From Promineifilum sp019695075 (GTDB lineage: Bacteria; Chloroflexota; Anaerolineae; Promineifilales; Promineifilaceae): DNA of 64,000 bases. Positions within the stretch are counted from its first letter, which is position 1. Every line of letters begins with the position of its first letter. The notes beneath the pieces were generated by a model, which was not told the origin of the DNA, made no database searches, and saw only the letters and a program-made list of their open reading frames with translations. Below are positions 23,860-32,670 of this stretch, piece by piece. A program made the position numbers and the translations under genes. Location: contig JAHCIO010000009.1 in the NCBI GenBank assembly GCA_026129185.1, positions 1-64,000 on the forward strand. The letters run 5' to 3'.

Positions 23860-23950
23860 GACTTGCTCCTCGCGCCCCTTGCTCCCAGACACGGCGCAGT
23901 ATGCCAAGCGGTTGACGGAGTGATCAGCAGCAGCGGACTTGGGTACCAGC

Positions 23951-23981
23951 ATTATAATCCAGAGAAGGGGCAGGGTGTCAA
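23951..23981 (-). promoter_or_regulatory. promoter, SRPBCC copy 2
   Basis: Perfect hexamers TTGACA and TATAAT on the minus strand but with a 19-bp spacer, longer than optimal, which often marks promoters needing an activator. Confidence 0.6.
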
Positions 23982-23983
23982 GA

Positions 23984-24011
23984 GAAGGCGGCCGGAGTTC
24001 CAGCCGCCTTC
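23984..24011 (-). terminator. hairpin after first propeller lipoprotein gene
   Basis: Perfect 9-bp stem GAAGGCGGC / GCCGCCTTC with a 10-nt loop, 54 bp past the stop codon of the lipoprotein gene, followed by TCTTG. Likely terminates the lipoprotein operon, although the U-tract is poor. Confidence 0.5.
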
Positions 24012-24064
24012 CAGACGCTGCGCGCAAGGCGCTATCGCCGCGGAGCTATGCCGGCCGGCATCAA

Positions 24065-25543
24065 CTACGGGCCGAGGATGAACCCGTTGTCATAGAGTAC
24101 CTCCTGGCTTTGCAGCAGTTGTCGTTGGCGGCCGTCGATGAGCGACAGCAGCCACAGTTGATAGGTATCTCTCTGATAGACCAGTTGCGTACCATCGGGC
24201 GACCACCACAACGGCCCCTCGCCACCCGTGTGGTCGAATTCCTCATAGCTGCCGGCGGGAATGTCGTAGGTCAGACGGTGGAGCGCGCCGCTGTCCGGGT
24301 CGATGAGCCACAGGTCATAGGTGGCATACTCGGCTTCGTAGGCAGCCATGCCACTGATGGCGATCCAGCGGCCGTCCGCTGACCAGAGCGGCCCATAGCT
24401 ATAGCTGGGGAATTCCAGACCGTAGGTCAGCTGCCGTTGCCCGGTCAGGTCGCCGTTCATGATCCACAGATCGCGCAGCGGCTGCCGCCCCTCGCCTGTC
24501 CGGGTAACGGCCAGCCGGTCATCGACTGGCGACCATTGGGCAACGCCAAAGGGGTGGTAGAGATCCGTTTCGACCCGACGCGGCGCGGCCAGCCCCTCGG
24601 CAGCGACGATCAACAGGTCGCGCCATTCATAGGGCGCGGTGTGGAAGACGGCCAGACGGCGGCTGTCGGCGGCCCAGACGAATGAGTCCACGTACTGAGA
24701 ATCCTCGCCATATGCCGGCGGGTCAACCGCATACACCTCGTGGGTCGCGCCGGTGGCCACGTCCGCCACCCACAGACCCAGCGTCTGCATGGAGCGGTAG
24801 GCCAGCCGTTGGCCGTCGGGCGACCAGACGGGCAGGAAGCCGTCCGCGACCAGGAGGCGCAGCGCGCGGCTGGCCATGTCAAAGAGGTAGATGTCCGTCG
24901 GGTGCGGCGCCGGCCCGGCGCCGTCGGTGCCATAGGGCACGTAGGAGACGGGGTCTTCGGTCAACACCAGCGCCAGCGATTGGCCATCGGGCGAGAGCGC
25001 GCCCCAGTCGCGAATGACCTCGGCGCTCGGCGGCAGGTAGAGCTTAAACTCGGCCAGCGGGTCGAGGAAGCGTTGCGGCGCGGCCCCCTCGGCGCTGCTC
25101 AGGGCGTAAATGGCGTCCCCTTCGCGGTAGTAGATGGTAAAGGGCTGGGCGGTCGTGCCTTCTGGGAAGGGGATGAACGGCGGCGCGGCCGTGGGCACGA
25201 CGGTCACGATCGGCGTTGGCGGCAGGGTGGGGAACGGCTCTTCTGTCGCCGTCGGTTCTTCGGTCGGTTCGGGCGGGTCGGTGGGGCCGGGCGTCTGCGT
25301 CGGCCAGGGGTAGACGTTGGGCGTCGGCGTGTAGCCCGGCGCGCCCGGATAGTCATAGACCAGCAAGGGCGTGGGGCTGGGCGGGGGCGCCGGTTCGCCG
25401 GCGGCCGGCGTTGCCGTTGCCGGCGTCGTCGTTGCGCCGGCCAGCTCGCTCGTCGGTTCGGGATCGGCCGCCGGCAAGCAGCCGGCCACGGCCAGAAGCA
25501 GGGCACAGGCCAACCAGAAGAGCCAGAGGGGCCGGATGGTCAT
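24065..25543 (-). CDS. TolB-like beta-propeller lipoprotein A
   Basis: 492 aa from the ATG at 25543 (MTIRPLWLFW). Signal peptide with lipobox VAGC, a Thr/Pro-rich spacer, then WD40/TolB-type propeller repeats with recurrent signatures such as LSPDGQSLAL, WSPDGQRLAYRS, WSADGRWIAIS and WSPDGTQLVYQ. Surface-anchored, probably a protein- or ligand-binding scaffold. It is the last of three consecutive similar genes on the minus strand, 82 bp downstream of the second. No enzymatic residues recognised. Confidence 0.82.
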   Translation of the reverse strand: MTIRPLWLFWLACALLLAVAGCLPAADPEPTSELAGATTTPATATPAAGEPAPPPSPTPLLVYDYPGAPGYTPTPNVYPWPTQTPGPTDPPEPTEEPTATEEPFPTLPPTPIVTVVPTAAPPFIPFPEGTTAQPFTIYYREGDAIYALSSAEGAAPQRFLDPLAEFKLYLPPSAEVIRDWGALSPDGQSLALVLTEDPVSYVPYGTDGAGPAPHPTDIYLFDMASRALRLLVADGFLPVWSPDGQRLAYRSMQTLGLWVADVATGATHEVYAVDPPAYGEDSQYVDSFVWAADSRRLAVFHTAPYEWRDLLIVAAEGLAAPRRVETDLYHPFGVAQWSPVDDRLAVTRTGEGRQPLRDLWIMNGDLTGQRQLTYGLEFPSYSYGPLWSADGRWIAISGMAAYEAEYATYDLWLIDPDSGALHRLTYDIPAGSYEEFDHTGGEGPLWWSPDGTQLVYQRDTYQLWLLSLIDGRQRQLLQSQEVLYDNGFILGP

Positions 25544-25625
25544 GGCTTTATTCTCCCTGGGCGCGCCGGACGGACGGCGCGCCCCTCCTAAAGCAACATA
25601 ATCTCGTTCGCCCACAGGCGCGCGT

Positions 25626-27080
25626 TCATCTCGGCCAGGCGACAACCTCGATCAACTGCGCATAGTCTAACAAGAGTTGCGGTTCCGCCCCGCCTGGCGC
25701 GGCGCTGACGGTGATGATCTGCGGCCGTTCGCCATTCTGAAGCTCATAGGTGCCCAGGATGACCCGGCTGTCGTCGGCGCTCCAGCGGATGGGCGAGCCG
25801 AACCCGGCGTACACGTCCCAGCGCTCGTCGCTGGCCAGGTCGTAGACGGCCACGCCGCCCGTTCCGGCAAATGGCTGGCCGTAGACGTGGGCCAGCCGCC
25901 GGCCGTCGTGGGACAAGGCCCAGGTATTGCTATACCGGTCATCGACGTGGGCGAGCACTTCACCGGCAATGGTGATGACGTCGATGCCATTGCTGCCGGT
26001 CAGCAGCAGCCGATTGTCCCCCGGCAGCCAGTCGACCGCGCCGTCATACTCCGGCGAGACGAGATTGCCGGCCAGATCGTAGACCCGGTTCATGGCCAGC
26101 AGGTACTGCCCGTCGGGCGACCAGGCGATCTGCTCCGAGACGTACTCCATGCCGAACACTTCCAGCGTGTTCAGCCGGCGCGGCGGCGCGCCATCGACGG
26201 GCACGAGCGTCAGGTCGGCGAAGTAGCGCGGGTCGTAGGGGACGGTCTCCGCGGGTGGCGTGACGCTGAGCACGGCGATGGTGTCGCCGGCGGGCGACCA
26301 CTTGGCATAGATCGACCAGAGCTTGTCGTCGGCCAACAGCGGTTGCGGCGCGGCCCCCGGGGCGACGCTGAGCGTATAGAGCACGCCGCCATCGACGTAG
26401 GTAATGGCGTCGCTGGCCGGACTCCACGTGGCGACGACGCCATCGGGCAGCAGCCGCCGCGCCTCTTCGGCGGCCAGATCGAGCAGCCACGTGCCCGTGC
26501 CCGCCACGTCGTATTCCGGGTAGCTGTGCAGGCCGGGGACGAGGATGTACCGGCCGTCGGGCGAGGCGTGGGCGCGACGGTCAAAGAAAAACATCTGGAT
26601 GTCGCCCATGTTCTGGCGCTGGCCGTAGAGCGGGTCGAAGACGGCCGGATCGATGAAGGGCAGCGGCGGCCAGGTCTTGAGGCCGTAGTGCGGGTCCCAA
26701 TAGGTGTTGGGGTCTACATCGGGGCGGATGGCGGTCAGGGCCGCGTAGAGAACGAGTGTGCCGTCGAGGCCAATGATGTCGGGCGTGGGCACGGGCGTGG
26801 CCGTGATGACGGGGGCGGGCGTGGCCGTCGGGCGGGTGGCCGTGGGCGAAGGGGTGGGGGAGGCGGTGGCCGCGATAGACGCGACTGGCGTGGCGCTGGC
26901 GGTGGGCACGGCGACCGTGGGCACGGCGACCGTGGGCGGCAATGCGGCCGGGGCGGCAGCCGTGCCGGTCGCGATCTCGCCCGCCGGCGACGCGCAGCCG
27001 GCGACGGCGAACATCAGCCACAACAGCAGCACGCCTCCCCAAAAGGATCGTGAGCGGCGCGGAACGGGTTGAACGTTCAT
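25626..27080 (-). CDS. TolB-like beta-propeller lipoprotein B
   Basis: 484 aa. Lipobox VAGC, Thr/Pro/Ala-rich spacer with many (A/V)PT repeats, and propeller motifs ASPDGRYILV, WSPAGDTIAVLS, WSPDGQYLLAMN and LSHDGRRLAHV. The ATG at 27080 has a GAGAGG ribosome site. It lies 23 bp after lipoprotein C, so they are probably co-transcribed. Function unknown; paralogue of A and C. Confidence 0.82.
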   Translation of the reverse strand: MNVQPVPRRSRSFWGGVLLLWLMFAVAGCASPAGEIATGTAAAPAALPPTVAVPTVAVPTASATPVASIAATASPTPSPTATRPTATPAPVITATPVPTPDIIGLDGTLVLYAALTAIRPDVDPNTYWDPHYGLKTWPPLPFIDPAVFDPLYGQRQNMGDIQMFFFDRRAHASPDGRYILVPGLHSYPEYDVAGTGTWLLDLAAEEARRLLPDGVVATWSPASDAITYVDGGVLYTLSVAPGAAPQPLLADDKLWSIYAKWSPAGDTIAVLSVTPPAETVPYDPRYFADLTLVPVDGAPPRRLNTLEVFGMEYVSEQIAWSPDGQYLLAMNRVYDLAGNLVSPEYDGAVDWLPGDNRLLLTGSNGIDVITIAGEVLAHVDDRYSNTWALSHDGRRLAHVYGQPFAGTGGVAVYDLASDERWDVYAGFGSPIRWSADDSRVILGTYELQNGERPQIITVSAAPGGAEPQLLLDYAQLIEVVAWPR

Positions 27081-27103
27081 AAGTTACCTCTCGGAACGGA
27101 TGA

Positions 27104-29449
27104 TTACCACGCATCGACAATCGCCAATAGATAGCCGTCGTCGATGATCGCCTCCAGGTCGCCCCGGCCGCCGGCCGGCAGCCGCCAGATGGGCGAATCG
27201 CCGCGCCCGTCGTCGAGAAAGAGATACTGGCCATCGGGCGACCAGCCGACCGGGAACAGGTCGGTCGCCAGGTCGCGCTGGTGTGTCTCGCCGGTGGCTA
27301 CCTCTTCGATCACCAGCCGGTAGGCGTCTGGGGCGTCGGGCGGAATGGCGAGATAGGCGCGCTGCCGGCCGTCGGGCGAAACCACATAAGCCTGCGTCCG
27401 GCAATGAGTGGCCGTCGTGCCTGTGTCGGGGGCGGCGCTGGCCGCGGCCGGGTCGTCTTCCGGCCAGCAGAGCTGCACACCGCCGCCGACCGAGCGCGAC
27501 AGTGGGCCAAGCGTCGTCACTTGCCCGGCGGCCTGGCCCGCGAGACCCGCGTCCACGACTTGCAGCCGGCCGATTTCCACGCCCGTGTCGCCGCCCGTCG
27601 CCGCGCCCGCCGCGAAGCAGCAGCCAAAGGCGATGCGCCCGCCGTCGGGCGACCAGGCCAGGGCGCTGATGTCGGCCAGCGGCGCGGGCAGCAGCGGCGC
27701 GGCCGTCGCCGTCGCCGCGTCATAGACGACCAACTGCGCCCGCGCCTCGTCGCCGACGTGGACGGCCGCGGCCAGCCGCTGCCCGTCGGGCGACCAGGCG
27801 TAGATGGCTGAGCCGGGCAAGGTCATGGGCGCGCCGTCCGCGCCCACCGCCACGATGACAACGCTATCGCCGTCGGGAGAGAAAGCGAGGCGGCGGCCGT
27901 CGGGCGAGACGCGCGGCGGGGCGGACAGAGCGACCACGCGCCACTCATCCCCTTCTGTCATCCCCCAGCGCAGCCGGCCGCCGGTGGTCAATTGCTCCAC
28001 GTTGCCGCCGGCCAGGTCGGCGCGATAGAGGTCGTCGTTGCGGGCAAAGAAGAGCGGCCGGCCGGCGCGGGCGGACGGCTCGGGTCGTTGCGGGATCGTC
28101 GCCAGCAACACAGCGCCCTGGGCCACCAGTTCCGGCGTCCCGCCATCGGCGGCCACCTGCCAGAGGGCATAGTCGCCTAACTGGTCGTAGTTTTCCAGCC
28201 CGGTAGCGTTTTCCTGCAACAGCAGGTAAGCGCCGTCGGGCGACCAGGCCACGGGCCAGGTGTCGGGCGCGAGGGGTTGTTGCCACAGCGGCGCGCCCGT
28301 AGCCGTGTCGAACACCGTCAGCGGCGCAACTGGATCGGAACCGCCGTCGGTCCTGAAACACACCCACCTCGTGGCCAGTTTCGCGCCGTCGGGCGACCAG
28401 ACGTAGACGAGATGCGCGCCGCTGGGGCAGCCGGCCGCGCCGGGCAGCGTGAAGCGCGCACTGCCGTCCACGTTGCTCACCGCGCCGGATGGGTGCAACA
28501 CCATCCGGCCATCGGGCGAGACGCTGCGGATCGGCTCGGCGAAATCGGTGCGCGAACTATCGCCGGTGTGGTAGATCGCCCCGCGGCCGTCGGCCGTCTT
28601 CTTGATGACCAGCCCCGCGCCGTCGGGCAGCCAGGCCAACACCTCGTTAGGCGCGCCCTCGAAGCCAGTGGCGTAGGCGACGGGGATGGCGCTCGCCTCG
28701 CCGGTGAGCGCGTCCACCAGCCACACCTGGCCGGTGCAACAGTCGATGCTGCCCTCGGCCATCGGATCGGTGACGGCGGCGGCGATCACCTCGGCCGTGG
28801 GCGACCACAGGATTTCCTGGAGTCGGCTATTGCCAAAGATGCAGTCGGCCGGAGCGTCATCGAGATGGTAGATGCATAGTTGGCCATTCGCCGCCATGTA
28901 GGCCAACCTCTGGCTGTCGGGCGACCAACTGGGCTTGTGTATCCCCCGGCCGCGGCCGGGGCCGATCAGCTCGCCGGTGGTCAGGTCGAGCGCCGTCGCG
29001 CCGCCCCAGTTGCCGTTGAGGGCCAGCAGCCGGCCGTCGGGCGAGACGAGCGGCGGGCCGTAGCCGGGGATGACGCCCAGCGCGCTGGGCTTGGTGGTCA
29101 GGCGGCGGCCGAGGCCGGTTTCGACCGCGCCACGGTAGAGATGGCCGTCCGGGGCGTAGAGGAGGACGAGCGGGCCGCCGGCGGCCAAAGGCGCGGTCGC
29201 CGTGGCGGTCGCGGATGGCTCGGCCGTGGGTGGGGCTGCCGGTTCGGGGTTGGTGGGCGGCGGTGGGGTCGTGGCGCTGGCGGCCGGGGTGGGGCGGCTC
29301 GCCGCCGTCGCCGGGGCTGGGGTCGTGGCCGTGGGCGTGGCCACGCTCCGGCCCGGCGACGCGCAGCCGGAGACAAGTAGCAGCACGCCAACGAGAAGTA
29401 CATCCAGAAAAAGCCGCGTGAGAGCGTTGAAGCGTGTTAGCTGGTTCAT
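27104..29449 (-). CDS. TolB-like beta-propeller lipoprotein C, double length
   Basis: 781 aa from the ATG at 29449 (MNQLTRFNAL) with a GAGGGA ribosome site. Lipobox VSGC, Ala/Thr/Pro spacer to about residue 75, then at least ten propeller-blade signatures (for example WSPDSQRLAYMA, VSPDGRMVLHP, WSPDGAYLLLQ, WSPDGGRIAFG, WSPDGQYLFLDD), enough for two seven-bladed propellers. First gene of the three-gene lipoprotein unit; transcribed divergently from dnaX. Function unknown. Confidence 0.82.
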   Translation of the reverse strand: MNQLTRFNALTRLFLDVLLVGVLLLVSGCASPGRSVATPTATTPAPATAASRPTPAASATTPPPPTNPEPAAPPTAEPSATATATAPLAAGGPLVLLYAPDGHLYRGAVETGLGRRLTTKPSALGVIPGYGPPLVSPDGRLLALNGNWGGATALDLTTGELIGPGRGRGIHKPSWSPDSQRLAYMAANGQLCIYHLDDAPADCIFGNSRLQEILWSPTAEVIAAAVTDPMAEGSIDCCTGQVWLVDALTGEASAIPVAYATGFEGAPNEVLAWLPDGAGLVIKKTADGRGAIYHTGDSSRTDFAEPIRSVSPDGRMVLHPSGAVSNVDGSARFTLPGAAGCPSGAHLVYVWSPDGAKLATRWVCFRTDGGSDPVAPLTVFDTATGAPLWQQPLAPDTWPVAWSPDGAYLLLQENATGLENYDQLGDYALWQVAADGGTPELVAQGAVLLATIPQRPEPSARAGRPLFFARNDDLYRADLAGGNVEQLTTGGRLRWGMTEGDEWRVVALSAPPRVSPDGRRLAFSPDGDSVVIVAVGADGAPMTLPGSAIYAWSPDGQRLAAAVHVGDEARAQLVVYDAATATAAPLLPAPLADISALAWSPDGGRIAFGCCFAAGAATGGDTGVEIGRLQVVDAGLAGQAAGQVTTLGPLSRSVGGGVQLCWPEDDPAAASAAPDTGTTATHCRTQAYVVSPDGRQRAYLAIPPDAPDAYRLVIEEVATGETHQRDLATDLFPVGWSPDGQYLFLDDGRGDSPIWRLPAGGRGDLEAIIDDGYLLAIVDAW

Positions 29450-29601
29450 GATCGTCCCTCTATTCGCCGGGCAGGAAACGGCGTAACCGACAGCTTCGAC
29501 TGCTCTGATCATAGCCACGCCGTTGCCCCACCGATGGACGGCCGGACCACGGCTGCCCTACAAGTAGCCGACGGCCCAGGGCCTTTCAGATTACGCCGCC
29601 C

Positions 29602-29656
29602 GTAGCACAGCCTGTTAGGCTGTGGCCAACCACGACAGCCTAACAGGCTGTGCTAC
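29602..29656. repeat. 22-bp-arm inverted repeat in the lipoprotein/dnaX divergent region
   Basis: Perfect 22-bp arms starting GTAGCACAGCCTGTTAGGCT, 11-nt loop. Each arm is itself a palindrome (ACAGCCT-GTT-AGGCTGT), so a cruciform is possible. It lies in the 372-bp intergenic region between divergent genes (29450-29821). Confidence 0.9.
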
Positions 29657-29726
29657 CAGTGTCGGGCTGTCAGGGCTTGAGCCAATTGGCGACAACTGAA
29701 AAGCCTTGGCCGATGGCCGGCGCGTG

Positions 29727-29755
29727 TTGTTACCGACCCCTAAAAGTGGTAAACT
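29727..29755 (+). promoter_or_regulatory. candidate dnaX promoter
   Basis: TTGTTA, 17 bp, TAAACT about 65 bp upstream of the dnaX ATG. Both boxes match four of six consensus positions. Confidence 0.45.
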
Positions 29756-29764
29756 CCGGCATCC

Positions 29765-29798
29765 AGACCTCAGAGGTCTTCTGAGACCTCTGAGGTCT
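29765..29798 (+). repeat. 15-bp-arm hairpin in the dnaX 5' leader
   Basis: AGACCTCAGAGGTCT-TCTG-AGACCTCTGAGGTCT: perfect 15-bp arms, each nearly palindromic. It ends 23 bp before the dnaX start and would sit in the mRNA leader. Confidence 0.88.
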
Positions 29799-29821
29799 AG
29801 CGGCCTACTACCGGGAAGCTC

Positions 29822-31453
29822 ATGTCGCAAGCCCTCTACCGCAAATGGCGGCCGGCCCGGTTCGACCAGGTCATCGGCCAGGAACACGTGACCCGCACGC
29901 TGCAAGCCGCGGTGGCGGCCGACCGCGTGGGCCACGCTTACCTCTTTTGCGGCCCGCGCGGCACGGGCAAGACGACGATGGCCCGCCTGCTGGCCAAGGC
30001 GGTCAACTGCGAGGCCGCCGACCCGGCCGCCCGCCCCGACGACACCTGCCCCCTCTGTCGCGCCGTCAACGAGGGCCGCTTCCTGGACCTGATCGAGATC
30101 GACGCGGCCAGCAACACCGGCGTCGATGACATCCGCACCCTGCGCGAGAAGGTCAACTTCGCCCCCAGCCAGGGGCGCTACAAGGTCTACATCATCGACG
30201 AAGTCCACATGCTCTCCATCGCCGCCTTCAACGCCCTGTTGAAGACGCTGGAGGAGCCGCCGGCCCACACCATCTTCGTGCTGGCCACGACCGAGGAGCA
30301 CAAAGTCCCCGTCACCATCAAGTCACGCTGCCAGCAGTTCAACTTCCGGCTGCTGACGACGCCGGAGATCGCCGCGCGGCTCAACTGGCTGGCCGGGCAG
30401 GAGACGCTGGCCATCGAGTCGGGCGCGGTGGAGCTGCTGGCGCGGCAGGCGTCGGGCAGCCTGCGCGACGCCGAGAGCCTGCTCGATCAGCTTGTCGTCT
30501 CGCCCGACGACCGCATCACCCTGGAGCGGGCGCAACTGGTGCTGGGCACGGCCCCGGACGCGGCCGTGCTGGCCGTCGTCGATGCCTGGCTCGACGCCGA
30601 CAGCGCCCGCGGTCTGGGCGTCATCCACGATGCCCTGGCCTCCGGGGCCGACGCGCGCCAGTTCTGCCGCCAGATGGTCGCTCACCTGCGCCAACTCTTG
30701 CTGCTGCAAGTGGCCGGGGCGCAACTGGACGTGGAGGGGCCGGTGGAGCGCAAGGCGGAGATGCTGGCGCAGGCCGGCCGCGCGCCGCGCCGGGCGCTCA
30801 TCGACGCCGTGCGCCGCTTCCAGGAGGCGGCGCTGCAACCGACCGGTAGCTGGCAGCCGCAATTGCCGCTGGAACTGGCCTTCATCGAGTTGCTGCCCGA
30901 TGCGCCGATGCAGGTGGCGTGGGTGGGGGAGCGACCGCCGCAGGCGGAAGGACGACGGACGACGGACGACGGCCGACCGCCGCAGATAGAAGAGCGACCG
31001 CTGACGGCCGACCGCCGACCGCCGCCGGCGGAAGAGCGACAGCCGGCGGCCGAGCGCCGACCGGCGCAGGCGGAAGAGCGACCGCCGGCCGCGGTCCGTC
31101 CCCCGACGCCCACGGCGGCGCTGACGGTCGCGGCGGTGGCCGGCATGTGGCCGGAGATGACCCAGCAGGTCGGCCGGCAGAACAAGAACCTACCCGCGCT
31201 GCTGACCATGTGCAAGCCGCTGGCCATCGAGGGCCGGACGATCATCCTCGGCTTCGATTACCCGCTGCTGAAGGACAAATTCGACAAAACCCAGGGCGCG
31301 GCCGACCTGGTTGTGGCCGCCTTCCGCGCCCTCAGCGGCACGGACTGCCTCATCCGCACGGTGGCCACGGCCGACTACCCCGTGCCCATCCACCGCGACG
31401 AGTTCCAGGCCCTGGCCGCCGAGCTAGGCGGTGTAGTGCGCGACGATGAATAA
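29822..31453 (+). CDS. dnaX: DNA polymerase III subunits gamma/tau
   Basis: Clamp-loader ATPase, 543 aa. It starts MSQALYRKWRPARFDQVIGQ. Walker A is GPRGTGKTTMA (about 40-50). The zinc cluster is formed by Cys in NCEAA and CPLCRAV. Walker B region is YIIDEVHML, with sensor SRCQQFNFR. After the collar domain (to about 365) comes a low-complexity linker of about 60 residues rich in RPP, EER and AE repeats, then a C-terminal domain (VAGMWPEMTQQVGRQNKNLPALL). It heads a dnaX-ybaB-recR cluster conserved in many bacteria. No frameshift signal for a shorter gamma form was identified. Confidence 0.95.
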   Translation: MSQALYRKWRPARFDQVIGQEHVTRTLQAAVAADRVGHAYLFCGPRGTGKTTMARLLAKAVNCEAADPAARPDDTCPLCRAVNEGRFLDLIEIDAASNTGVDDIRTLREKVNFAPSQGRYKVYIIDEVHMLSIAAFNALLKTLEEPPAHTIFVLATTEEHKVPVTIKSRCQQFNFRLLTTPEIAARLNWLAGQETLAIESGAVELLARQASGSLRDAESLLDQLVVSPDDRITLERAQLVLGTAPDAAVLAVVDAWLDADSARGLGVIHDALASGADARQFCRQMVAHLRQLLLLQVAGAQLDVEGPVERKAEMLAQAGRAPRRALIDAVRRFQEAALQPTGSWQPQLPLELAFIELLPDAPMQVAWVGERPPQAEGRRTTDDGRPPQIEERPLTADRRPPPAEERQPAAERRPAQAEERPPAAVRPPTPTAALTVAAVAGMWPEMTQQVGRQNKNLPALLTMCKPLAIEGRTIILGFDYPLLKDKFDKTQGAADLVVAAFRALSGTDCLIRTVATADYPVPIHRDEFQALAAELGGVVRDDE

Positions 31454-31455
31454 GA

Positions 31456-31546
31456 ACCTCACGCAAAGCTCGCAAAGGATGCTAAGAACGCCAAGAAGAA
31501 TCTTCCCTTTGCGCTCTTTGCGTCCTTAGTGATCTTTGCGTGAGGT
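31456..31546. repeat. family C inverted repeat between dnaX and ybaB
   Basis: ACCTCACGCAAAGCTCGCAA and the matching right arm ATCTTTGCGTGAGGT. It begins at the third base after the dnaX stop and ends 20 bp before the ybaB ATG. Confidence 0.85.
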
Positions 31547-31565
31547 CTTCCCTCTTGAGGTACAT

Positions 31566-31943
31566 ATGACGAAACGCAATTTCCACGGCAAACCGGCCAA
31601 AAAGAAAGGCGCCGGCGGCAACCCCAACGACATGCTGGCCCAGGTGCAGAAGATGCAGCAGGATATGGCCACGGCGCAGACGGCGCTGGAGAACGAGACG
31701 CTGACCGTCAGCGCCGGCGGCGGGGCCATCACCATCGTCATCACCGGCCACCAGCGCGTGCGCAGCATCGCCATCGACAAGGAGCTGCTGACGGCCGAGG
31801 AGGCCGAGTTCCTGCAAGACATGCTCGTGGCCGGCATCAATGCCGCCATTGAGCAGTCGCAGGCGCTGGCGGCGCAGCGCATGGAGGGCATTACCGGCGG
31901 CGTGGGCGGGATGGACGGGCTGCTCGACGGCCTGATGGGGTAA
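31566..31943 (+). CDS. YbaB/EbfC family nucleoid-associated protein
   Basis: 125 aa from the ATG at 31566 (MTKRNFHGK) with GAGG at spacing 7. A basic, Gly-rich N-terminus precedes the family core: MLAQVQKMQQDMATAQTAL, then VSAGGGAITIVITGHQ, IDKELL and LQDMLVAGINAAIEQSQ. Dimeric DNA-binding tweezer-like protein. Located between dnaX and recR as in most bacteria. Confidence 0.93.
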   Translation: MTKRNFHGKPAKKKGAGGNPNDMLAQVQKMQQDMATAQTALENETLTVSAGGGAITIVITGHQRVRSIAIDKELLTAEEAEFLQDMLVAGINAAIEQSQALAAQRMEGITGGVGGMDGLLDGLMG

Positions 31944-31947
31944 GCGC

Positions 31948-32553
31948 GTGGCTCAATCCGTGCTGCCCCGTTCCGTCCAGCGGCTCATCGACGAGTTCGC
32001 CCGCCTGCCCGGCATCGGCCCCAAGTCGGCCTCGCGCCTGACGTTCTACCTGCTGCGCGGCAGCGACAACCAGGCCCTCGACCTGGCCGTGGCGCTGCAA
32101 GAGTTGAAGGAACGCACGCGCCTGTGCTCGGTGTGCTTCAACATCACCGAGGATGACCCCTGTCCCATCTGCAGCGACGGCGCGCGCGACGCCGGGCTGC
32201 TGTGCGTCGTCGAGGAGCCGCTCGACGTGCTGGCCATCGAGCGCGCGCGGGCCTACAACGGCCGCTACCACGTCCTCCACGGGGCCATCTCTCCCGTCGA
32301 GGGCATCGGCCCGGAGGAGTTGCGCGTGGCCGAGCTGGCCCAGCGCGTGGCCGCCGGCGCGTTCCGCGAGATCATCCTGGCCACCAACCCGACGCTGGAA
32401 GGCGAATCGACGGCGCTCTACTTGCAGCGCCGCCTGGCCGGCCAGAAGGTGCGCATCACCCGGCTGGCCCGCGGCCTGCCCGTCGGCGGCGACCTGGAAT
32501 ACACCGACGAGATCACCCTCGGCCGCGCCTTCGAAGGCCGGCAGGACGTGTGA
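31948..32553 (+). CDS. recR: recombination protein RecR
   Basis: 201 aa from GTG at 31948, 4 bp after the ybaB stop, so translation is coupled. Helix-hairpin-helix LARLPGIGPKSASRL type at about 16-30, C4 zinc finger CSVCFNITEDDPCPIC (about 57-72) and Toprim domain (LLCVVEEPLDVLAIERARAYNG onward). Works with RecF/RecO to load RecA at gaps. Normal length. Confidence 0.96.
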   Translation: MAQSVLPRSVQRLIDEFARLPGIGPKSASRLTFYLLRGSDNQALDLAVALQELKERTRLCSVCFNITEDDPCPICSDGARDAGLLCVVEEPLDVLAIERARAYNGRYHVLHGAISPVEGIGPEELRVAELAQRVAAGAFREIILATNPTLEGESTALYLQRRLAGQKVRITRLARGLPVGGDLEYTDEITLGRAFEGRQDV

Positions 32554-32557
32554 CAGG

Positions 32558-32648
32558 AGCTCACGCCAAGGCGCAAAGAAGCAAAGGCGCCAAGGAAGAG
32601 CATCTTTTCTTCTTTGCGCCTTGGCCCCTTAGCGCCTTGGCGTGAGGT
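32558..32648. repeat. family C inverted repeat after recR
   Basis: AGCTCACGCCAAGGCGCAAAG and the matching right arm GCGCCTTGGCGTGAGGTCT. It starts 5 bp after the recR stop and ends 23 bp before the next start codon. Confidence 0.85.
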
Positions 32649-32670
32649 CTTCCGTACTCAGGAGCATACC

